From Paracyclopina nana (taxonomy: Eukaryota > Arthropoda > Copepoda > Cyclopoida > Cyclopettidae), in contig JAGUCH010000003.1 of assembly GCA_019096065.1 (NCBI GenBank), positions 620,001 through 684,000 on the forward strand: a stretch of DNA of 64,000 nucleotides. The letters run 5' to 3'. Position numbers and translations under genes: made by a program. Below, piece by piece: positions 40,478-51,879 of this stretch (position 1 is the stretch's first letter; each line of letters begins with the position of its first letter). Under the pieces are notes generated by a model. That model saw only the letters and a program-made list of their open reading frames with translations. It did no database searches and had not been told where the DNA came from.

Positions 40478-43237
40478 TCAGCAAAGTTCATCCGGAACGC
40501 TTAATGCAACGAAAAAGTATCTTGGCACAGACAGCGTTATTGGCAATTTGGACCAATTGCTGCAACTAGTGCCATCATTGCAGACCAACTCATAAAAGTC
40601 ACCCTGTGGACCTTGGCCAGTGAGGCCCCCCATGATTATGACTCCATCGCCTTGAGGTCGGGTCACCATCTGGATCCTGTTGATGCCAAGAGGCAAATCA
40701 GGAGCTTGGACAAAAGAAATATTGATCGTGACTCAATGATGATTTATATACAACTAAAAATCACCTTGGACCCAGGATTGTCCACTTTGACTTGTATCCA
40801 GGATTTCGGTGGAGATTGGCGAAAAGAAGCTGTTGCCACCAGCAACTACAACATAAACTTTGCCCTGAGCTGTGAAAGTTCCGCACGCATGCAGATTTCG
40901 GGCTGTGTTCAAGCTGGCCAATTCCGTCCATTGAAATGTGGAAGTGTCGAGGCTCCAGACTCTTGCACTGAGCATTGATCCATTATTGCCCCCAATCATC
41001 ATGGCCGTGGTCTCATTGATTCGTATAAAGCAATGATATTGCAAAGGCATTGGCATGGGTGGTCCATAGGTTGAGGATGATTCACTGATGATCTCAGTTG
41101 TTTGACTTGTCAGGGATCCAGTTCCTCCACTCACCAAAATATGGGTCGAGTTCAGAGGAATGCTTGCAGCATAACTCCTCTGTTCATTCATTTTTATTAT
41201 TGGAGTGCTTTCACCAAGATAGACGCAATCCTTGTTGGTGCCAAGGCTGTGGTAGCCACCACAAATGAGCACTTTTCCCCCAATCATTTGAGCCGTTCCA
41301 CCATAGCTTACATATGGATGACTTGGATATGGCTTGCAATTCCAATTTGAATCGGTCAAATTTTTCACTTCTGTCATAGTTGTACTTGGAGAATTGAGTC
41401 CTGTAGCAACCAGCAGGATGCCTGAAAAAAATCCGAGCTATTATTTAGTTTTGATTAAATTGCCATTTTGTCATTATTTTTCCATCATGTCCCTATACTG
41501 GCTCACATTAAAATAAGGGGTAGGTTAACCCAGACAAATTTTCTCATAAAAATATGCTTATTTTCTGAAGCTTAAGTCCCAAGGGTTCATTTGGAATTAA
41601 TTTCAAAATCCTGACATAGCACTTCCCATAGCATAAAATTTTCGAAAACCTCTGGCACCTTTAACTTTAATTTTTCAAGGGTTCTTTATAGCAATGACTA
41701 CCAGTAAAAATTCAATATCTAGCTTTTTTAATTTCATAAGCAAGCCTCTAAAATGCTCAGGAAGGAAGATATTACAACTCATACTTATAATCACAGTAGT
41801 ACAGCCTATTGGCTGTAATTTGATTTTTGCTACTCTGTATCTCCTTTCCTGTTAACTCTAGCGATTTTCTTATGAAGTAACAAAAGTTCGATCTTTTGAT
41901 TTTACAGAGGGTCAATTTTATTCATAATGACAGAAAAACTAACTGCCCCTGAGTATTTTAAAATTCTATGTTATGGGAAGCGCTGGGCCAGGATAATTAA
42001 ATCGCTACCAAATGAGCCCTCGGGACGTAAGCTTTCAGAAAATTTGCATATTTTTGAATTTTGCCTGGTTTACCCCTCAGTTCAATGTGGGCCTTTGATA
42101 ATTTGGGAATTAGTACCTGAAGCAAACAATGGCTGTTTTGTGGTGATTTCAGCATCTGTTGTGGTTGTCATTGCAGTGGTGAATGCAGTAGTGGAAGTGC
42201 CAAAGCTAGACTCTGGGTATGTACTAGTGGTGGTAGAAGAAGCTGTTGCTGTTGTTGTTATTATTTCTTCACCTGAGATGTCATATGTTCCAAAGACAAA
42301 AATCTCAAACCCTTTGCCCACTTTCTTGTTGCCATTCACTGAGAAGGAGAAGCTAAGCCAGCTATTCAAGGGTGAGGCCTCCAATTGAAGAAGCTTGCCC
42401 TCCCATGTGCTGCCAATGAACACATAGCCTGTACTTTGGCCAAGTGTCACTTTGAGGCTATCCCCACAGTTGTCACCCTCGATGGCAACATCAAACTTTC
42501 GAAAGTAAAGGAAGACTGAAGTATTGCTCGGCACATAAAAACGGGATTTGCACCTGTGAACAGTTTTTTAGCTTGAGCAGCTATGACATTTTGGCCTATG
42601 TTTAAAAGCATACTTTGCATACATGCTGTAGTTTGGGTGGGTGTCAAATTCAGGGGATTTAATCACAAATGGCTTCGACTGGTTAATGCTGCTGAAGTTG
42701 GCCACTTTGACGAGTCTAGGCTTATCAACGCAATCAACCCTGGTCAGAGAGTCATAATTGTCCGTTTGCATCCATTTTGAGTCAATTTCTATGAACGATT
42801 CACTGGGTTTCAAACAGAAAGCCTGCAATGAAAATAGATTGGCCTTTACTACATGGAAAGTACTTTTCGTGTGCATAATTCAATTTATTGCTTGGGTTGC
42901 AGAGAGGTACATAACAAAGGAAAGTATTATTAAGTAATATTTGCAGGTGTAATTCAGTTTGCTTAGCACTGATTACCATTCCATCTGTACCCCTTTTACT
43001 AATAAAAATGTGATTAATGTGATTTGAAGGCTTAGAAGATATTAAACTTTTCACGTCGCTGTAAGCTGAGTTTTTTTCAAGTTTTAGCAAAACTTGTTTT
43101 TGGGTCAACGAAATTCCTTTTCACTGGCTAAAGATGAAATTTTAAAAGATAATTTCCAGGAGATATTTTCATCACGTACAACTGCTGTAGGTCGAATTGA
43201 TGCTTACAATTGCTATGCAGATCCCAAAAACTCTCAT
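40478..43237 (-). CDS. Secreted CUB-like plus Kelch-like repeat protein
   Basis: The five exons on the minus strand are 43208-43237, 42614-42822, 42117-42553, 40765-41421 and 40478-40731, giving 528 residues. The 10-codon first exon (MRVFGICIAI) plus the next residues form a signal peptide. Residues about 12-170 look like a CUB-type beta-sandwich (a CLKPSESF start, the CKSRFYVP and FRKFDVAIEGDNCGDSLKV blocks). A Thr/Ser-rich, mucin-like linker follows. The last 300 residues hold Kelch-like blades with GG doublets (MIGGKVLICGGYHSLG, ILVSGGTGS, MMIGGNNGS, VVVAGGNSF, IIMGGLTG). It is probably an extracellular adhesion or lectin-like protein; the precise role is unknown. The last intron is only 33 nt (40732-40764) and contains an in-frame stop, so it must be removed. 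Confidence 0.8.
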
Positions 43238-44079
43238 GATGCCCTCAAAGACCAATTTTGCATTGAGGCAAATATTCTTTTCTTTTCAATAAGTAAAACC
43301 CAAAGGCTATGATACTATACAAACTGATCAAAATAATGCACGCCCTTTTATACCCTTTAAAAGCTCGTAAAGTTTTCAAAAAATGGACTCTTAAATTGTA
43401 TTCAAAAGCTGCAAGTTGTCAGAAATAAATTGTTTTAAACTACGTCTTATAGTATGTTCGGTACATATCTTATGGTCTGAAGAGAACATTTGAAGTTCGG
43501 GCTAAAAGCCAACGTACTTTTCTTTATTGACATTATTAGAATTTGTTTTAAAAAGTATTCAAATCATTTCTCAGCTAGTAAAGGACCTATTTTATGCTCC
43601 CCATCTCGATGTAAATATATAAACTATGCAACAAAGTGAACAACCCTGGACCATGAATTAATTCTAAAATCTACCACAGAATACATCAAAAATCTTTTAA
43701 ATCCATTTTTCCCATTTCAAGAAAAAATCAATTTAACTGAATATTAACGGTCGCACTCTTAACCTTTTCCACGCTTATTCCAGTTTTGCGCTGATGCTCC
43801 TCCCCACCAAGTAAAGTCTAATTGTCCTTCAAAAGCTTCATCAGCAACTTATAGCTATAGTAGTTGTTGGTGCGCAAGTTGGTACGCGTGTGCATTTTCA
43901 GAACAAAGTAAAAAGCTTTGTTGCAGGGAGGGTCCAAGATTTCGGCAGCTCCGCTTGCGCGGCGCGTTTTTTAACCACTGGCTATAAAATAGGAGATCGC
44001 ACCCAAAGTCAGTGCAGTTGCTCTTCACATCTTGGGTTGCACTCGCGTTGGAAATACTCTGGCCAAACAACAATCGAAA
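43238..44079. other. Divergent promoter region of the Kelch-like and cuticle genes
   Basis: No gene is seen across about 840 bp. The right end carries the TATA and Inr elements of the cuticle gene. Confidence 0.5.
43983..44013 (+). promoter_or_regulatory. Core promoter of the cuticle gene: TATA box and Inr
   Basis: TATAAAA at 43983-43989 is followed by TCAGT at 44009-44013, the arthropod initiator, with the 26-bp offset expected for transcription to start there. The resulting 5' UTR would be about 70 nt before the ATG at 44080. Confidence 0.8.
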
Positions 44080-44712
44080 ATGAATCCTTTGGTGAGAGGC
44101 GTTAACTAAATGCAGAGCCAAGCTCATTAAGCTATATAATTATGTAATTAATTGCAGTACGTTCTCACGGCCTTGTTTGCCTCCGCGTTCGCCGCTCCTC
44201 AATACATTGCAGCCCCTGGAGCAGCCCTGGCCTACGCCCATGCTCCCTATGTCACCTCGGAGCAGGCTCCAGCAGTGACCACCATCCACAAGCCGGAGCC
44301 CATCGTGACCAAGCAGGTGCACCTGGGACAGAGCTCCTACATCAGCGGCTACGCCACCGAGATCCTCAAGCCAGCCATCCCCGACTTCAGGATCGCCGTG
44401 CCCACCGCACTGAGGGGCAGCCAACAAGTCAACCCTGCCATCGTCACCGTCGAGAAGGAGATCCACACTGTCAACGAGCCTGTCCACGTGGAGAAGCCCT
44501 ACAACGTGCCCTACGAGGTGATCAAGCCCGTCGAGAGGATCGTGGAGGTGCCCGTGGCCTACCACGTGGCCAAGCCCGTGGCTGTCCCCACCCCCGTGGC
44601 CGTCCAAGGCGAGCCCATCATCCAGAGGACCATTGGCGCACCTGTCGTCAACAACTACGTGCACAACGTGGTTGCTCAGCCCGCTCTCGCCCTCGGCTAT
44701 GCTGGCCACTAG
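44080..44712 (+). CDS. Cuticle-type structural protein
   Basis: A 12-nt first coding exon (44080-44091, MNPL) and a second exon 44158-44712 are separated by a 66 nt intron, giving 188 residues. A tiny first coding exon interrupting the signal peptide is the classic layout of arthropod cuticle genes. The signal peptide reads on as YVLTALFASAFAAPQ. The mature chain is low in complexity and rich in Val, Pro and Ala, with repeated K-P-V-E/A blocks (YEVIKPVERIVEVPVAYHVAKP region), Y-A-H pairs and no Rebers-Riddiford chitin-binding motif, so it is a structural cuticle protein of the low-complexity type. Codons are much richer in C and G at third positions than in neighbouring genes, fitting strong expression. 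AATAAA is at 44893. Confidence 0.85.
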
Positions 44713-44925
44713 GCAACTCAAGACTGACGTGAAATGACGCCAGTCCTCCTCAGCTCTTTCAGAATCTCACTGTTCAGGAATATGCTAGCTTCATCAGGAA
44801 AGCACGAGAAAACACCGTGTAGGCTATAATGTATACACTTTAAATGAAGATGTCAACCAGAATATGCCAAATATGCAGGGAGAACAAAACATGAATAAAA
44901 AGTTCGTTTCCCACGTGGCCTCATT

Positions 44926-46031
44926 TCACAGCTCGTAGTCGTCCGGATGGTACAACTCACTCAGAAGCCTGTATACATAGGAGGGAGCGTTGCCGCCCAT
45001 GTTGGAGATGAACAGCGTCACCAGCTCTGGAGGGACGTACTCGAAGGTGGGATTGAAGGTAGCCACCTTGGACAGGAGAGGCCCGTCTGATCCGCGGAGA
45101 CATTCCTGAGGAGAGGCGAACTGGGAGAAGGCTTCGTTGTCCGCGGGGGAGCAGTGCTTGGGGGTCAGCTTGTGCATGCTTGAGCACACGATCAGGGGCA
45201 CTGAATAGTACTTGGCCGCCAGGGCCACCACGTTGGTGCCAGTGATGGCCTTCAAGCCTCCATTGGCCAGTATCATGCTGGTGCCAATGATGACCTTGTT
45301 CACGCGAGACATGACTGCGAAAATGGCCGAATCCGGGATGACAGTGGTGGCTATTTTGGAGGCCGCCAACTTGCTCGCCATGCTCTGGCCTTTGTAGCTG
45401 GGTGCACACTCTGCCACGATCACTTGGAACTTGCGCCCCTTCTCGGCGGCGCACTTCAAAAACTGCTCCACCGTGCGAGACCTGCCCAGAGTCAGAATCA
45501 CCTCGCTGGCATGAATATGCTGGAGCGCCTGCTCCGCAATCTCCTCGGAGGCAACCTCCAATTCGGTGCTCAGCTCATCGAGGCCATCTAGCAGCCGTAT
45601 CTTGAGCTCGTCGATAGGCCTGAATTTAGAATATAGAAACATATTGGCAACCCCAAGAGGAGAGGACTGAATTACCTTAAATTGTCTCTTTTCGTGGAAG
45701 CTGCCACTGACATCCTCAAGGAGTCGGCCTCTTCGTTGTCCTCTGAAGTCGAAGCCTCCTCGCGAATCAGCTTGAGCACCCGACGAATCATGTTTCCCAC
45801 TATGCTGACCAGGGATGTCTGGCCACACCTTGAGACGAGGGCTCTGCCTTCGGATTTGACCAGGGTCATCAACTCGTCTGCTGATGACCAGGGGTGGTCT
45901 TCAATTAACACTCGGAGCAGTGACAAAGACTTGGAGGCTGTGTACACCGAACCTTTCTCTTGCAGCCTTCCGTGTTTCAGCTCGTCCATGAAAGAGTCCA
46001 GTTTCTGCCTAACTTCAGTGGCTTCCTCCAT
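44926..46031 (-). CDS. EIF2B2: Translation initiation factor eIF2B subunit beta
   Basis: The two exons are 45676-46031 and 44926-45619 (intron 56 nt, phase 2), giving 349 residues, the normal family length. The N-terminal helical region includes [19 protein letters not shown] and [15 protein letters not shown]. The C-terminal Rossmann-like half has [53 protein letters not shown], and [18 protein letters not shown] near the end. The protein is a regulatory subunit of the GDP-GTP exchange factor that recycles eIF2 and is the target of the phospho-eIF2 stress response. Upstream of the ATG, CACTTTCAGTTTTCAG is a possible splice or trans-splice acceptor. It converges on the cuticle gene: its stop is 28 bp from that gene's polyadenylation signal, so the 3' UTRs overlap. 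Confidence 0.96.
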
Positions 46032-47320
46032 CCTGCTGAAAACTGAAAGTGGATGATGAAATGCATGAAGAGTATGCTCAAAACGTTCAAGACCAAGAAA
46101 AACTTGTTTGATTGGGAGCGGGCGCGCGTAGCGCGCTCGCTCCCACAAATCATTCTGACACGGGCAAAAGGCAAAAATTGACGGAACCAATCAGATTTAA
46201 GAATTAAGGCCCAATGAAAATTGATCTTATCTAGAAGCTACTGGGTGACAATAGGGAACCGTAAATCGTACCATATTTATCCTACCGGCAAGCTCATAAG
46301 ATTTCAGACGGCTTTTATTTACATCTCACTATATTTAGAGAGCTATCTTTCCTCTAATTCCATCTTTTCCTCAAATTACAGGCTGGCCTTTGGGCTGGCT
46401 TACGGGCAAGCTAGAACACTAATTAAAAGTGTATCCAGATTGACCCATTATATTAAAGTGGCGTTTTTGTACGAGGGAGCTGGCTCTTTTTGACTTTTTA
46501 ATATAGTTCACATCTGGCAGTTAAGTTGTTAAACGTGTCAACTACGCGCGCGCACTGATGACGTCAAGCCGTCTGAACTCAGTGCCATCTAGTGCAGTCA
46601 GCTTGACTTCGGGTTCCTATTGCATACTGACTGCGAGTTAACCTCTTTAAGTAGCAAAGTTGACCAGTTGACAGGTAAAACTGCTTGCCAACCATAACTA
46701 CCTAGCAAAGCTATTGACTTTGTAGAGATGAATAGCTAAAATAGTGCTAAACTGGCTGTACTTACTGCCTACAGATATTTGTCCATTTTGATCTTCGCTT
46801 CAATGGGAATTTGGTACTGAATCAAAATACGAATTCCAGCCAATGCACTGGAGCACTTTATTATAAGCCAAGCAAGGTAAGGACTTTTGAAACGCCCGCT
46901 CCCTGCTGTCCACATTGCATTGTGGACGCCTAAATCTAGTTCACTCACTTTGATATTCGCCTTAATACCGAAGCGATTCACCCGAAAAAAGAGAACCGCT
47001 CTTTGTTGATACTTTGCAGTTTTCCTTGAAAGTTGAAATCTCTGCTTCTTTAAACACGATAATTGAAGGCACAAGAAATGACCCAATCTCGAATTTGCAG
47101 TTCAGTCCAAAAAAGTTTTATGAAGCTATTTGAAACGTACGCTAGAAAATATGACTAAATTGTTTTGATGTTCCCCGTAAGCATGAAAAAATGTCTTATA
47201 ATTTTATGTTTTTTGTTTTCAGTTGAGGTGAATCAAAATAAACTTTGCCCTGATTATCTCTGCTCACTTCTGTATTGGTAAACAAACAAAAAATAACTTC
47301 TTTCGCGAAATTGGCTGAAG
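46032..47320. other. Divergent promoter region of eIF2B beta and mL38
   Basis: No gene is seen. A GC-rich hairpin is at 46114-46144 and a GTGCCATCTAGTGCAG motif at 46582-46597. Confidence 0.5.
46114..46144. repeat. GC-rich perfect-loop hairpin
   Basis: GGGAGCG-GGCGCGC and GCGCGCT-CGCTCCC pair over 14 positions (one G-T) around the loop GTA. It lies 83 bp upstream of the eIF2B beta start codon. Confidence 0.8.
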
Positions 47321-48761
47321 ATGTGGAAGAACGCAGTTGACGTCAAAAGTTTGTTGGCGGCCTCGAATGCCGTCAAAATTGCTAGTCGAAATGTAAACAA
47401 TGCTGAAATTGCTCCACGCTACAAAATCACTCCCAAAGTCGGCTGGTTCCGGCGTCGAGGTTGCAGACTGCTTTACCCCACTTCCAACGTTGAATTCATG
47501 CGTCAAGTTGGAGTGGATTTGACGCTGCAAGAGCGCCTCGATGCAATGTTCCAAGCGGAGCACGAAAAGTTGGCTGCCAAACGGGTTGACATTGGCTTCC
47601 CGCTCAAGACCTCAGACCAAGAGAACCCCACGTTGTCGAGAAAAGCCTACTACGAGTGGAAAAGAGCCAAGAGAGCAGATAAAGCCTTGGAAAAAGCAGC
47701 CAGACTCAACATTTTAGATGTCAACATGGAGGCCGTTCTGGAGGAGCATGACAACAATGGAAACTTGGCCCGTGAAATCATCAACGCGGCTGACCTATAT
47801 GGGATCTTCGAGGACTTGTTTGACTGCAAGTTTTTCAATCCAAACGTGAAGCTGAACATTGGCTTCGAAAGCCACGAAGATGAGATGGTCACTCCGGTTT
47901 TCAGGGGGAACGTCATCAAGCCCAGGGAGGCAACCAATGAGCCGTTCGTCGAGTATAAAGTGGACGATGAAAACTCCCTCTGGACTCTTGTCCTGACCAA
48001 CTTGGACGGACACTTAACCGAAGCCAACTCTGAATATCTTCACTGGATGGTGACCAACATTAAGGGCAATGATCTCAAGTCTGGCCAAGTCATTGCGCCG
48101 TACATGCAGCCCTTTCCAGCCTTTGGAACTGGCTTCCATAGGTACGTTTTTTTGCTGTTCAAGCAAACGGAGGCGATTGATGCTGGCAAATATGCCCAGC
48201 CTAGTGGTGATATCATTTTGTCCAAGAGAACTTTCAAGACAGGCACATTTCAGGAGGAAATGTCGGACAAAGTCACACCAGCTGGATTGGCATTTTTCCA
48301 ATCCGATTGGGATTCAACCCTGACAAGCTATTTTCACAACACACTGAAAATGAAAGAGCCTCGATTCGAGTACGACTTTCCTCCATTCTACACCTCTCCA
48401 TGGAACGAGAAAAGCCCCAGATAGTAAGACGCTCTTTCAATTCTTAATTTTTTAACGAAGACTTCACAATCTCTACGTTGTTTTCAGCTACAAGGCATTC
48501 AATCTGTTTTTGGATTCCAAAAGAGAGCCCAAAGAAATCCAAGAAGAGGTGCTCAGAAAGAAACTGGATCGAGTTCATCCATTCAAGGGGCAGTTGGACA
48601 ACTATCAGTTTCCCAATGCGCATGGTCCTCAGCCTAGGCATCCAGACACCACAATGCACGGGTCATGGAGGGTCCGTGAAATGGAGCGTGAAAGGCTTCG
48701 TATGGGAATTTATAAAGATATGGATTGGACGGATCTACGTAGGGATCCATCAAACGCATAA
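47321..48761 (+). CDS. MRPL38: Mitochondrial large-subunit ribosomal protein mL38
   Basis: The exons are 47321-48423 and 48488-48761 (intron 64 nt, phase 2), giving 458 residues. The N-terminus is basic and poor in acid residues, suiting a mitochondrial presequence (MWKNAVDVKSLLAASNAVKI). A helical linker is followed by a PEBP-like domain with NSLWTLVLTNLDGHL, YLHWMVTNIKGN, a VIAPYMQPFPAFGTGFHRYVF core and the FKTGTF and PAGLAFFQSDWD segments that distinguish mL38 from free PEBPs. The C-terminal tail wraps the ribosome in known structures. It is a structural protein of the mitochondrial ribosome central protuberance region. It runs divergently from eIF2B beta. Confidence 0.95.
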
Positions 48762-48848
48762 AAGTCTACGCTCTACATAGAGCAAAAGTGATTGTATTGA
48801 TAAGTAAGGTACTTTCGTTTCACATTGTTTTTATGGTTCCAAGATCTT

Positions 48849-51554
48849 TTATTTTGCGCTTGAAGTAGCTGCAGTAGTGGATGCCTCAGTTGTTGGGCTA
48901 CTACTGGCCGTATTAATTGAAGAAGTACTTGCTGTTGTGGTTGGCGCAACTCCTGTCCAAAACTCGGCCTCAAACTTAGTTTTGGGTGTGCAGTAATCTT
49001 TCATGGCTGTAAAATCAAAAATTAACAACTAACACAACTTCATTTTTTTCTGCATACCAAAATTATCTGGGCATTTTCCATTTTCGAGTGAGCCCAAGCA
49101 AAGTATAGTGTCATTGTTATCTAGCAAGGATTTGGCTCCTTTTTTGATGGAGCAAACGTAAGGTGTTCGATTGGACACTTTGGGAATAGTGCCATCTGGC
49201 TTGCAGCTATCCTTTTCACATGGGAATCCATGCGCAGAGTAGAGAGCTGAAATTTGATAATGCTAGGAACGCTCAATTTCTATGTTTTTTATGGGGGCTT
49301 ACTGCAAGCTCCCTGCTCGCAGATTTGCTTGCCACAAATATCCCAATCCATCGGATGATCCGACTGGGCAACTCCAGAACTTTTTGCCTCTTTGTTGTAC
49401 TTCAAATACCACGGACTTGTTCGACAGTAGTAGTACTTGTCCGGGCCAGGATTGCACTCTCCAATACATTGTCGACCGAAAGAGGATTCCTGCTTAATTC
49501 GGTCTTCATCTACACAAGAAATTATTGAAATTATTTCGTGAAAAGTGCTGAAAATATTTAATTTTAAAAGGCTACATTTTAAAACTGAGAAAATTGGTCC
49601 AAACGAAGGGTCATCACAAGGACTGCTGCTGTTTTTGGTCATGTTCAAAGAATGGCACATTTTCTCCACCACAGAAATGCTCTTTTTCGGCCCAATGGGT
49701 GAGATCATTTTGTAGTTTCCAAAGCTTAGAACATATATCGTTTTTTCTTCAGATTCACTCAAAAGCTTGGTCACCCTCCCAACAATTTGAGTGCTTTCAG
49801 TCACCTTATCACCGTTTGTTTTGCTATGAAATATCCCAATAATGTAACTTATATTTTTTAAAGAAGCTTATCTCTGAGCTCACTTTAGGTCAAACTTGTA
49901 GTTGATCTGAAGTTTGTCTCTCTTGAGCTTGAACAGCAATTCATTCGAGTTGTATTTGGCCCCCTTGAATTCCAGCTCAAAATCATCGCCGAATTTCAAA
50001 TGATAAGCCCATCTGTACGCGTCCTTAAAAACCAATTTTTTTTGTCACTGACTGGTAATGCACCGGAAAAAATCAATTTAATCTTACAGACATTTTGAAC
50101 TTGAAAACTAATGCCACTCCTCCAAGGCCCATGTTGAATTGGTTGTAAAAAGATGGACTTGTCGAGCAACTCATCATGGCTTTGGCCAAATTTTGATCCA
50201 GGATGCAATTTTCATTGGTTAATGGCACATCCAGGTTGCCAACCTCACAAATGCAGATTTTGCATCCACCCCCTAAAATCATGCATACAATTAGCTTAAA
50301 AGCTCTCTAAATTAAACTCACCATCTGGATTTGGAGGAGCTTTGGTTGTCATCCCTGAAGACATCGTAGATGCTGTAGTGGCTTGAGTTGAGCCTTTGGA
50401 TGATGAAGCACTTTCAGTTGTGGATTCGGGTCCCTCCTGAAAAGGCACAACATCTCTAGCCTTCATAGGATTAAAATTCCTCCTACGAAATGCAGCACTT
50501 TTGCTACTGCCATTATTGATGCCCCCATCATCCATACTAGCCTGAAAAGTTGTTTCTCAAAGTTGATTCAAAAGGATTTCACAGAAAGCTAATTACACAA
50601 TTAATTGATGAACAAGGCATGCATGAAGCAGCAGCTGCATCTTTGAATCCAGAAGCTAAAGAAGTTGGCAGTGGACCTACACGACTGGCATTTGGAATAG
50701 TTAATATTTCCACATCCACTGGAATTTCCGGCATTGCTGGCGAGAGAGTATCCAGTACTGATTGATCAGTGATGATGTCATAATTATCGTTGTCATTAGG
50801 AACATTTGTTGTAATGGCATCTTCATTAGTAACGTTCTTTGTGGAATTGGCAGATGCTTCTTCATTGGCAATTGTGGTATTAGGCTCATCCTCTATAATA
50901 GCATCATTTGCAGTGGATTGCTCCTCATCATCGTACGAAGGAATTTCTTCAGTGATTGCATCATATTCTTCCCCATACTCAGTTACTCTTGTTGTGTCTG
51001 AAGTTGCAGTGGATACTTCCGTATCTTCAATTTCAGTTGTGGTGGGATTCGTATCACTTACTGCTGTAGTAATTTCCTCATCTTTTGTTGTATCTTCATC
51101 GTCACTGATGGAAGGCTCCGCATGCTCTAACTCTGCTGCAAGGTCGTCAATTGCTGACTTTGCCATTACGGGGCTTTTAGAGTCCTTCTTTCCTCTTCTA
51201 GATTTGCTTTCAATTTCAGAATCTTTCTTTTTATCCTTAGCTTCTACATCAGTAGTTTTTATTGGCTCCTCTTCATTTTTAGCTTTAGTTAGTTTTTCTT
51301 CCTTGTCATCTTGCTTCACCATCACCTTTTTTGGCTTACTTTTCGTTTCAGTCACTTTAATAAAGTCGGTCTTATAATCTTGAGAAAAACTACAGAAATG
51401 TGGATTTAGTAAATTGGAAGTCATATAGTATACCTTGGTCCCTGAGAACTCTTTGGGCCACTGGTGACTCAAGCTCATAATCTAGCAGTTCCTTGATTTC
51501 TAGGGACAAAGAAGTGCTCAAGCAAATAAGCAAAAGATATCCATAAATCTTCAT
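48849..51554 (-). CDS. Large secreted mucin-like, Cys-rich protein, unknown family
   Basis: The nine exons on the minus strand are 51434-51554, 50597-51378, 50322-50541, 50088-50272, 49884-50023, 49576-49823, 49303-49509, 49058-49246 and 48849-49006. Phases agree throughout, giving 749 residues. The signal peptide is MKIYGYLLLICLSTSLSLE. Residues about 50-120 are Lys/Glu-rich, and about 130-320 form an acidic Ser/Thr-rich region with N-x-S/T sites. A Ser/Thr mucin-like spacer follows, and then cysteine-rich modules (GGGCKICICEVG, CIGECNPGPDKYYYC, DICGKQICEQGAC, GFPCEKDSC) around a beta-rich segment. The tail is again Thr/Ser-rich. It is probably an extracellular matrix or surface protein. No known family is recognised. 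It is divergent from CAML, with 325 bp between the start codons. Confidence 0.7.
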
Positions 51555-51879
51555 GATGTTCTCCATCGATAAATCATGATCATATCATTACGCTATAATT
51601 GTCATGGTAATTAATAAGTGACTAATAAAGGTGAATGTTAGCGTTAATAAAAAAAATGAGTATATTTTATTGTAATTGGTCGCTAAAAAGAATATTTTTT
51701 GCGCTAAATTATGGTTGGTTAAAATACGGATGGTAACAATTCAGCTAAAATAACTAACAAATACCATAAACATAAAAAAGATATTATTTTGGCGCTTTTT
51801 GAAAGTAGCCAAATGCGTCTGGTAACTCTGCATCATTTGGCAAACAAATAAAAATAATTCGTGTCAAAACAAAGTGAAA

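Noticed and set aside
44140-44721. 193-codon minus-strand ORF opposite the cuticle gene, rich in His, Gly and Asp
   Set aside because: It is an antisense shadow created by the GC-rich third positions of the cuticle gene.
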